DNA from: Paragyromitra xinjiangensis
Taxonomy: Eukaryota; Ascomycota; Pezizomycetes; Pezizales; Discinaceae
Length of the DNA stretch: 64,000 bases
Direction: 5' to 3'
Assembly: GCA_038503065.1 (NCBI GenBank)
Contig: JBCAMK010000021.1
Location: 310,001 to 374,000, forward strand
Below the pieces are notes generated by a model. That model ran no database searches, was not told the DNA's origin, and saw only the letters and a program-made list of their open reading frames with translations. Numbering within the stretch: position 1 is the stretch's first letter; every line of letters begins with the position of its first letter. Both the position numbers and the translations under genes were made by a program. Below are positions 54,686 through 64,000 of this stretch, in pieces.

Positions 54686-57363
54686 TTATTATTACTATTA
54701 TTTTGAAATGGAAAAAGACATACTGTAGTTCCTATGAGGATCCGTGGGGTTTCAGCACTATAAAAGCGTTGTTGCTATACATGATCGTCCGATATTTGAC
54801 GATCACTCCACATCGTCAGGTTTTTCCGTGCCGCAGTCCTGGTTGGCTTCGGGTACATGCACAAGGCTTCGCTAATGTACCGTGGAAGCGCCCACTATAT
54901 ACCCTTGCGGTGGAGATTTTGGATCAGCTGTGCGGGCACTTCCATAGATGACATCTGGCATCGCTAAAGTAAATTTGATTGCTAAATATAGTTACGATTT
55001 AAACGTCATACGATCCCAAAAAGTATAACCCTCACTTACACGAACCCTCGCAACAATCAAAAACTAGTATGATTTTTCGCTTTTTTAGGCTTATAACAGG
55101 TGCCTAGCTCAATGAGACTTTCGTCGCTGGTGGTTATGAATATTTTATGTACCGAGTGATACTTGATGACTAATATCCACATGATTGACGAGCCATCCGT
55201 GATATGATGGCACGTATGCACTCACCTATATTAAGCAGAGATGATTGCTCTATCTCTAATTACTCACACAGAGTAGCCTTCATCTCTAAGCCTAAGACAC
55301 TTAGGCACATGTAGCGTTAGACACATGTACAGTCCTGTAAGAAAGGTCTTGGCACCCTTGTCAGTTTGACGCTGCGGCCAAATTAACAGTCGCAGGAAGC
55401 AACCTAGAGGACAAATGATAAAAAAGAGTGGGTTCTATAAATCCTACAGTACCAAATAATATCCTCCTAATTTTTATTGTTATCAACTGCGGAAGCTGCG
55501 GCCTAGATTCCCTAGTAGTCAAGCTTTGGGGGTGCCAGGGCTTTTCTGACGGGACTGTACAAACTAGCGCTAGCGGATATAACACGAGCTGGGGAGTGGG
55601 CCGTGCATGTTTGCTCAACGACGCACATGCTAGTTGAGGATAGACACGAAGCATACCACAGCTAGCTTGGGTCAAGGCGCCTAAGGCTTATCTCCACGAA
55701 TCGCATCCCCCACAACAATATGCTCCTGTGATCACCACGAGCGTTACGACTCCGAAAAATCGCAAGAAAATTGATCATGGGTTTACAGAAAAGAGATACA
55801 GCCTCCGTGTGGGGTGCAGATATAACCAGCGCTAGCATGAGATGTGAGCTGATAATAAATTGACAAGGATAAAAAACGTGAGGGCTGCGGTAAACGTGAG
55901 GCAAGATGGCGGGGGATGAATGGCAGATGATTACACCAAAGAACAGAAAGGATTAGAGGGAGAGAAGGAGAAATTCAAAAAGAGGGGGGGGGTTTATACT
56001 CAAACCTAGTTCGCTGATACGCGTATATTGAATACCCTTCTATTAACCAAAACTAGCCCAAGGAGATCACGCGCATAAGTTTAACTAAACAGCCTCTAAA
56101 GAAACCGAAACCTCGAAACCTCGAAACCACCCCACCCCCCCAACCCGAGTCCAAAGCAATCTACATCGGCTACCGAGCTGACCGTATAACAGCTGGAAGG
56201 AATTACGTTGGCAAAGTTCAGGCCAATTTATCACTCCCGGACGGAAATGCACACAACAGAGGCCCGGCACCCAGATCTCTAGTTCGTAGTCAGAAATTGA
56301 AGTTGCACTAGCACTGTGGGCCACCCCGTGTGCCACGGCTATCCAAGATGTGGCATTTATTGCCTCCGATTTGTTTTTAACTTTCTTTTTCTTGCAATCA
56401 CAACACGTCCCTAACCCCCTCGTCCGCAGTCCCAAACGCTAGTCAGTTAGAAATCATCCTCCATACTGTGTCCACAAATCCTAGCCCCGCCACTAAACAT
56501 AACACTTAATAAGTCAAATGTAGTTAACGCCAAGATACAACCACAGTCGATCACTCGCGACAGAAGCCCCATGCATCACGGAAAGCAAAATAGAGAGAAC
56601 CCATAACAGATCCATAGCCAGAAAACCAACATCCCACTCATCAAGCAAGCTAGCTTCCCACTAGCCCTGGATTCCAATCGCCCTCTACAGTCTAACGATA
56701 GCAAATACACTCGAACCCGAATCCACTTTCTCCAAAATCCGTCACCACCCGTAGCAGCACTACTAATGGATATCTACCATTTACCCCCATTATTCCCGCT
56801 AGATACCTTCTGTTCAGCAGTTGGAACCCACAACACTACTTCACTGCAGAAGCCCCGATGAGGCGGAGGCAAGACGATCAAGCTAGCTATAGTATTAGGA
56901 ACCATCTAATAATATTTTTCCCGCACAAACCTCCACTTATTATCTGTAGATCCTCTTTCCCTTCTACCCTATCGTAATAGAATATTCGAGATTCGATTAT
57001 GTCCTACAGTTCCGGTAATAGTGCATAGAAATAAGCAACTGTCTATGCAGTATGCTTGGCAGTCTTAACACGGATTCTTGTACCCACCATAAACTATCAT
57101 ACTGTTCACCCACATCCTCACGAGAAAAATCGAATATACGAATATGTGAAGGATACCAAACAGGATTGAATACTATTATAATATATGCATCTTCCTTCTA
57201 TATTCACTCAAACTTATTTCTTCTCCATTTCTCCAATCCTTACTTTGCACCTTAGGCTCGTGATCAGAAAATATCAAGAGGTTCGTATAGCATATGACCA
57301 CTCCCCAGGAGGCGCAATACCACTTCCATCAAAAACTCGAGAATATTTACCGTTTGTGATGCA
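54686..57363. other. Gene-free stretch containing a MITE
   Basis: About 2.7 kb with no convincing gene. The MITE-like element at 55330-55557 lies within it. Other open frames are short and without motifs. Confidence 0.45.
55330..55557. mobile_element. MITE with Tc1/mariner-type ends (copy 2)
   Basis: Left end: TA then CAGTCCTGTAAGAAAGGTCT and TGGCACCC. Right end: GGGTGCCAGGGCTTTTCTGA then CGGGACTG and TA. The two ends are imperfect inverted repeats of about 30 bp, and each is bordered by TA, the Tc1/mariner target. The 228-bp interior has no open frame. The element shares its ends and the CTAGAGGACA motif with the copy at 6500-6733. Confidence 0.75.
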
Positions 57364-58248
57364 CTACCCCTTCAGCAGCTCACTCATTGTGGTTTTACCA
57401 GTCTCTTCTAAGTCCGGATACCTATGAACAAACCACAAAGATCTCCAAAACTCCCGTCCTTTAGAGTACTGATCGCCCATGCGCCCCCTCAAAAGCGCCT
57501 TCCACTCAGCATCACTCTGACTATGCGCCATGCTAGAAACAGCAAACTCCCACCAAGCCGGAAAGAACCCCGACCATTCCCAGTCGATGATACCGGCCAG
57601 ATTTCCCTCGTCGTTAACCATGATATTCACATTCGTCAAGTCTCCATGAGTGAATGTAAATGGAGAGACAGCCGGCATACGGTAACGAAGGCCAGCACGA
57701 GCCTTCTCTGGTAGCTTCGCCAGCCCGGCTGCCATGTCTTCCCAAAGTCCGTCATCAGATGAAATCGGGCCATGCGGAGTATATGTATCACTTCCCATAT
57801 CTAAAAACGCATCATACACCGGGCCCCCAGCAAGGCTCTGCATCTGTGGCGATTGAAGTTTTCGAAGCTGAAGGAGATACTCAGCTGTTTGGTCTGCAAT
57901 GCGCTCTTTATCGGTGGTGGTCATTGTAGGCCACGCCTCTTCCAGTGTCTTCCCTTTAATACGTTCCATAAGGATGAAGTAGCGGCCATCGCTATCTACC
58001 CACTCACTCAAAACTTTAGGTACTGGTATTGTAGTGTTTTCTTTTAGGAAGTTGAGGTTGGCCCCTTCGTCCATCGGTGGTTTCGCAGGTCGCTCTTTGA
58101 GGATGTGGTCAGAACCTACAGCCCACGCTCCTCGATCACTAACCCCATAGAATAACTGAACGTGGCTGACATAACCACAACAATTTAGAAGTTCGGAAGT
58201 AGCACCGCAAGCGGAGCAAGGCGTTGAGGTAGTAGGATCTTCTTGCAT
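57364..58248 (-). CDS. APH-fold phosphotransferase (fungal aminoglycoside phosphotransferase-like)
   Basis: 294 residues from ATG 58248 (MQEDPTTSTPCSACG). After GVSDRGAWAVGSDHILKERP, with the ATP-binding Lys, come NTTIPVPKVLSEWVDSDGRY, FILMERIKGKTLEEAWP, the catalytic loop FTHGDLTNVNIMV (about 199-211) and the metal-binding IIDWEWSGFFPAWWEF (about 220-235). All key motifs are intact. The family is widespread and multicopy in Pezizomycotina; substrates are mostly unknown and drug resistance should not be assumed. A likely intron end (GCTAACTCTGGCTATAG) lies just upstream of the start at about 58265, so an additional 5' exon, coding or leader, is possible. Confidence 0.85.
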   Translation of the reverse strand: MQEDPTTSTPCSACGATSELLNCCGYVSHVQLFYGVSDRGAWAVGSDHILKERPAKPPMDEGANLNFLKENTTIPVPKVLSEWVDSDGRYFILMERIKGKTLEEAWPTMTTTDKERIADQTAEYLLQLRKLQSPQMQSLAGGPVYDAFLDMGSDTYTPHGPISSDDGLWEDMAAGLAKLPEKARAGLRYRMPAVSPFTFTHGDLTNVNIMVNDEGNLAGIIDWEWSGFFPAWWEFAVSSMAHSQSDAEWKALLRGRMGDQYSKGREFWRSLWFVHRYPDLEETGKTTMSELLKG

Positions 58249-61200
58249 GATACGAGCATGGACTATAGCCAGAGTTAGCAAAAAGCATCAATGAAACTTG
58301 GTAAGCACTGAGATAACGATAGTACTAACCCCCGAGCGACCTGTAAACAGCACCCCTTGACTGAATGCAGTATCGTTCTATAAATATCTAAAGTTGGTTT
58401 GAAATGGCAAAGCCCTTACTTGTTGTACTTCCCAGGGCACGTGGAGATTGTCTTGTGGAGCGAGATAAGATAAAAGGCGTGTAATGATTGAGCTCTCTAA
58501 TAATTAAAGATATATTACTATACAACTGAGGAGCACTTAAAGAAAGCTGGGACCATCGAATAAGGAAGTCAAACCTTAACCGAGCTAGAGTGAGCGCTTG
58601 AGGACGTGTCTGGCTAAGGAATATCGCGTATATTCGAGAAACCAAACAGGGTATAAATGTATGCGGATGATGAGATGATCACGATTGGATGGATGGTGTA
58701 AATTACCGGTTGCTAGAAAGGTAGAGAGACCTAGATGGAGAATGAAGGTAGGAATGGCCTGAAGAGAAGAACCACACCCCCGAACACCTGATGGATGTGG
58801 TGGTGATGCATACGCTATGACTCAGCCAAGACATCTGAACTAATCATAGCAACATGTGTGGTCTGTGCTCAGAGTTATCCGGCTTCTTGTAGGATTGGGG
58901 AAGTACATGCAAGTCTAGATATTCAATCTGTTGAGCTCCATCCAGGTTTACGTTTTTGTCGGTCCCAAATCACTAATCCACTACTAGAAGATAGATGAGT
59001 TGAAGCCTTACACACCACAAAACCGAATCTACAGATCAAAAGTGGCAAACACATTTGAGACTCGAAAGCCGATGTTAGCAGGGATTATGAGTCTCTCTAT
59101 AGTTATAAAAGACTTCGCAAATGGTTGAATGGTGCCTAGTGAACAGTCAGAAACAAGTATATCTCAATCCCTGTATCGAGTGATAGTTTGTGAGTAAAGA
59201 ACAGCAAAGAAAACGTCCACGACAGTGAGCATTAGATTCTCACCATTGAGTATTACCTATAATTATCTTCTTCAGAGTGCTAGCCTAGATATACCTTTCT
59301 ACATTAGTAACTTACTACCCTAGACAGTAAACACATCACCAGAATTAGTTAACAACACCATTACAGCCAGGAACAGATCTACTTTGACGTCAGAATAAAA
59401 CAGCAAATAGTTTGTGGCGATTCTACATTTTGAAGAGATGGCTCATCCCCGCAATCCTTAATTGTCAGCTTGATCAGTCATGCGGTCACCCTCGTCGCAT
59501 AATTATCTCTTCCCAGACGACATCTCTTGACAGCTGTGAAGTACAGCCTTCTTATCACCCCCCAACAGGAATGGTTCACCAATATATGGGCTCATCGTAT
59601 GCAAACCCCGATACATCATGCTGTCAAAATAAGTGATAAAGAGAGGGAATCCTCGATATATCAATAGTATAATTCGTTTACGAAAATATCATAGCGAATA
59701 GATTCATATCTTTGGCTGAATTGCCAGCATAGGCGCTTAAAGGAATGAAACCAGCGACAGCAAGCCCCAGCCATCTTATCCAGGGGGTCGTTTCAAATCC
59801 CAGGTCAGGTTTAGTGAGCCCCCCTTTTCATTGTGTAAAGGTCAAAATGCCTGACACTTTGCGACTATGTTGACAAATGTGACATGATGTGACGGCGTGA
59901 CGGCGGTTTGCTAGGGTTCCCTACAGTAGAGCCACATAAAATAGTTCAGTAGATGGTTGGCCAGGCCATTTGAAAATGACCCGGCTAGGTTGGTTTGATA
60001 GTGCAAGGTAATATTGGTGACGTGTTCCCAGCTTTCTAACACATTGAGTACACAGTGCCTGATCCCGTACTCGAAACTCGCGGCTGAAGCTTTTTTTCTC
60101 AACAGCTGGCCGTTATGCTGTGCATGAGAGGCGTGTCCGCTTCTGTTCCGTTGAACTGCTCGGCATGTCAATCTCTTGTGGCTTGACGCACCTTGTACTT
60201 CCATAAACCGAGCAGGAAGATGATGAGAGTTGTCAATCGCAAAATGTGAGGTGAGCATCCATGATACCAGGACATCCCATCCAGCCATCCTCCCTCGTCC
60301 TAAAAACACCAAAAACACCAAACGGAAAAAAAATGGCTACTCACCAAGCAGAATCTCCAGTCTAGGTGCATGAATCTGAGGTTATGAGCGGCCACGAGTA
60401 TACATTATAGATTTTCCATGCCTAGAAATCCTTTGTCTCCAATGAATCGTTTAAACAACGCACTCTTCCTCGTGTCCACAAGGCGCAGATTTTGAGCTGG
60501 CACGCAAAACAGAGTGGGGGCATGCAATTTGGGCTTGACATGGATCGAGAGGGTTATTTGAGCCGTGTTTCCAGAGCTGGCAGATCCATGTCCTTGATAC
60601 CCATAGCTGCACCGAAATAAACGTCAACAATAAGCAATGCCTTTTTAATTGAATGAACCCAACTCATTTATGATATGAGAATACTCCGCGGATGCCAAGA
60701 ATTTGTAAATAGGCCAGGTCCTTCCATTGAACCCAATTGCCAGGTTAACCGCTCTATGATTCAAGGGTGTTTGTTCTGATCTGATCGCCCCGTTTTGCGG
60801 AAGGATAGGACAGGAGATTTTCAGGAGTATGCGGTCAATGACGTTTTGTTTCGTTGTTTGTTTGTGTTTATGTTTGTTTTGTCTTGTTTCGTACCCAGGA
60901 CGGGAGTTCACCTTCGTGGCGAAGTCCACGATATAGATGTGTCCAAGAGCACTATAGCCCATGCGGTTGTATATGCCTAACGAAACGAAAAAAATAAAAC
61001 AAAAAATTCCCCATGACTCTACTTTACGAAGTAGAGCCAAAGCGGCAGCCACTCCCGCGTGACATGAGTGACAAGTTCGAGTGACCATCCATGCCAAAGC
61101 AAAGCTTGGGTTTTGCCTTCCGATCCAGGTAATCGTAATACAGGAAATGCTGCTTACCGAAGAGCACAACATCCTCCAGATTACACGAGAATTGCACTTT

Positions 61201-64000
61201 TAAGAGCCGAGATCAAGGCCTGTGAGTTTGTGGCGTTATTTTGGCCTTGGTCCATACACTACAGCACCATCCGCCCAGATCTTCATCATCAACCGCTACA
61301 TAGATACTGCCATCAGGAACATCTCGGATTTCCCACAAACGTAATTGACGCACTAACATCTTACCTTCACATGTGATATCGTATTTGAAACTAGTGGTTC
61401 GCCACAGATACCAATCCATCAAGCTAGGCCAGTGATGCAAGTAAGAGGGATACGAGAATAAATGATATGGCCAAATAGAACTCATGGAATAGAGCTCGAT
61501 TAGATATAACGGGCCGTTTATGTGGGGCGGGAACCCAGGAAGATGCTGATGAATTGAGCCGATGCTGGGGCTGTGCACGATGCGCTGAGACGTTGCACAG
61601 AGGGTAAATTTAAGCAGCTGATGCAAATTATAATTGAAAGGTTGGAAAACCTGAAGAATGGTATGTAGGATAAGCACTTCCACTAATGCCAAGCTAGAGT
61701 CATAATATCGCACTCGATATAAAAGATAGAGATCGATATATAGTAATTGTTGTTCCAAGGCCAACTCGTGACAGCGAAATGTGAGGAAAGGTGATGGTAT
61801 CGAGTAGTAAATATTACGCAGTCGGTTTACTTGAATCTACCGATAGATGACTATCAACCATGAAGAATTAGCTCATGTCGACGAACATTTGCTGGTGGAC
61901 AAACACTCATGGTCGGCCGACCACTCGGCAACCCATGATCAACAGAAAGCAAGATCTTACAGCAAATATACTCCGGAGGAAGCACGAAGGATCAGTGTAC
62001 TAACCCTGAGCAGCCGGAGCATACTTCGGATCACAGTGCGGTTCAGGCGATGCGCATGTAAAATACAAGAAATAACTACAGACAAATTTGAAACTACATG
62101 TAATTAAGCCGTCTATACCCTGAATCTTTATGACCAAGCTTTACGAACCTACCTTTCGCTACAAGATCTAAAACCAAGGATGGTGGTAAAAAAAGCCATG
62201 TTTGGAACCGGGCCAATCACGACTGCCGGAATAGGTGCCGATCGAGGCCAGTCGCAGAAATCGTGGGTCTTGCACAATTTGTACTATACGGTTTCATAAG
62301 GTTGATAACCCCGCCATTCCATTCTCGTGCCCTCTTACTTCCGACCAAAATAATGATTAAGCTAATCTTTGATTTCCGGGCCTCGTTGCGGTGCTTAAGC
62401 TCCCCACGCGGAATGATATTTATAAGCAGAATTAAAGAAGTGGTCGCCTGAGATAAAATCGTCGATAGTGACGTTATCATGCTCCACGTAACGGGCGGTC
62501 AACTGGACGTAAAAATTTCCCAACTTGCTTGATTGATGATGATGTGATGAGATACCAATACTTGGATGGATGGATGCTTAATTGTCGATTTATAGTGAGA
62601 ATAAAGGACTTATATACTTGACCTTTTAAGATGGGCCATAGGTTGTCATGTGGTGCTGAGCGCGAACCGTATTTTAGCTGCCTCACGAACCGTTGTGCGA
62701 GATTGATGGCACGGGAGGTGGGGGTGATGTCATCGCTCCACGACGTGCATTCCAATTAGTATAAGGTTCGCGCCACTGATTTGTGGACGCGGCCTGGCTC
62801 AATCTATCAATATGGCGTTCAAGTTTTTATCTACTCGAGAAAAATTGAACTTGGAAGTTTCACAATTGAAAGTCGTGGCAACTGATTGTGAAAGAGGCTC
62901 TTATCATCAGATAAGAACCAATGATGCAGACCTTCACTCCACATTACGGTAGAACTTCCTCGATAACGATATTGAAACTTTGCCCAAACGTATTTGATAT
63001 TAGAGGCGAGACTATCAGGTATTGCAAAAAAAAGACCTCGATCAATGACTTTACTTTGGTTGTCGTGAATGGCGGGCACTAAGTTTGGAGACCCATCAAA
63101 CGGCAATGCGGTTAACGTCTATATGCGCCAGTCGTTTAAATGATCAACCACCCGGCAATATCCGTGACAAAGTATCTACGAATGTTCCTGGATGGTAGTA
63201 GCTCGTCAGACGGTTTGAGCAGATTTGCTTTTTCCTCCGTCCATCTGTGTCTGCTATTTGTTGCACCCGTCGTGCCTTCCATTGCGGTATTATCGGCATC
63301 TCTCGTTTTCTCTAGTCCGGCTGGGCTCATGCTCTCCACGACTTCCACGCGGAGAACTAATCAAGACCAACTCATCGAGACCCGATAGTAATCTATTAGA
63401 TCTCTCGTAAGCTGGCAACGAGTGATTACTTGTGTAGCCTATGCAGTCCGTGCGCTTCCGACATTACCACGATGGCCGCGCGATGCACAAATTATCCACA
63501 GGATACCTTTATCATGGAGTACAACAGAGGGGATAGGCGGATACCATTTACAGTCATATTATAACGAATACTAAAAATTTGGCCCCCAACACTCGTCGCA
63601 GTGAATATTTTATGGCTGATTTCGAATTTTGTGCTAGATCTTTGGAAATCATGGTTAGAGATTTTTGTGGGGAGCCACGCTAGGATGGGCATATGCATGG
63701 AGCATTCCACGGGTATACATACCTAATGTAAGTCTTGTAGAGAATCTGATTCTGGAGTTTGGAGTACGGGATATTAGGAGGTATCGCACTAGAGGCAATT
63801 CTCGGGATCCATTCTACACACCGTAACCCTGCCAGATAAACATATGGCCGTCGTTATAAATAGTATTGACTGGTATAACATGTGGAATTTGCGCACAGAT
63901 CTGTTAAGACTTAAAAACTAGTGTGAATCTTGAATTGCATCTCATCCCGTTTGCTATATCAGACATTCGGGATACTGTGGCTGGTGACAACGGGATGCAT
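58249..64000. other. Gene-poor right end
   Basis: About 5.7 kb with no convincing gene. Apart from the 5' region of the APH gene, the sequence is mostly A/T-leaning with scattered open frames of random composition (59911-60321, 60645-61172). The only one with some protein-like text is at 61213-61764, listed separately. No terminal repeats, tRNA or known transposon motif recognised. Confidence 0.4.
61213..61764 (-). other. Doubtful ORF, possibly a gene fragment
   Basis: A 183-codon frame on the minus strand opening at a TTG. Its second half has protein-like text (SLMDWYLWRTTSFKYDITCE, RQLRLWEIRDVPDGSIYVAV) and an AAG/GTAAGATG donor-like site lies after KYDITCE. No family recognised. It may be one exon of an unrecognised gene or a decayed copy; a chance frame is also possible. 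Confidence 0.2.

Noticed and set aside
60645..61172. Minus-strand frame of 175 codons
   Set aside because: Includes translation of simple AAACA repeats and has no motif.
1..64000. CRISPR arrays, rRNA and intact tRNA genes
   Set aside because: No regular repeat-spacer pattern, no rRNA core sequence and no cloverleaf-compatible A/B box pair was found by eye; a dedicated covariance search could still find a divergent tRNA.

Overview
The window looks like nuclear DNA of a filamentous ascomycete (Pezizomycotina). Genes carry short introns (about 50-115 nt) with GTAAGT-type donors and CTAAC/GCTAAT-like branch sites. Several protein families are typical of these fungi: AA11 lytic polysaccharide monooxygenase, CBM19-like chitin-binding domains, an EI24/RRT8-type membrane protein, the fungal Nup2 architecture and fungal APH-domain proteins. 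Two-unit TTAGGG-type motifs recur. A class such as Leotiomycetes is possible but cannot be fixed from the sequence. No tRNA, rRNA or CRISPR array was found.

Layout. 1-10.6 kb is gene-poor: a partial ORF runs off the left edge, followed by a broken pogo/Fot1-type transposase, a MITE-like element and a coding-like relic. 10.6-25 kb is the core genic part: a Ser-rich C-terminally membrane-anchored protein with an in-frame TAG, a four-exon Nup2-like nucleoporin (FG repeats plus RanBP1 domain), a Pro/Thr-rich protein and an AA11 LPMO. 26-45 kb holds spaced genes separated by gene-free stretches: a coiled-coil, possibly mitochondrial protein, a MARVEL protein, an ankyrin-repeat protein, an EI24-like membrane protein, a small repeat protein, a signal-peptide multispanning membrane protein and a six-exon monocarboxylate-type MFS transporter. 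44.8-50.3 kb is repeat-rich (terminal-inverted-repeat element, long hairpin) and contains the most unusual gene, a secreted protein whose Cys-rich end resembles bacterial fulvocin C-related bacteriocins. 50.3-58.3 kb holds a double CBM19-like secreted protein, a Pro-rich protein, a methyltransferase with an apparent GC-AG intron, a four-TM protein, a second MITE copy and an APH-fold phosphotransferase. 58.3-64 kb has no convincing gene.

The genes are mostly independent monocistronic units and show no clear biosynthetic cluster. A loose theme is secretion and the cell surface (LPMO, CBM19-like protein, bacteriocin-like protein, several membrane proteins). Exon boundaries were worked out by hand from splice motifs and reading-frame continuity, without transcript support.
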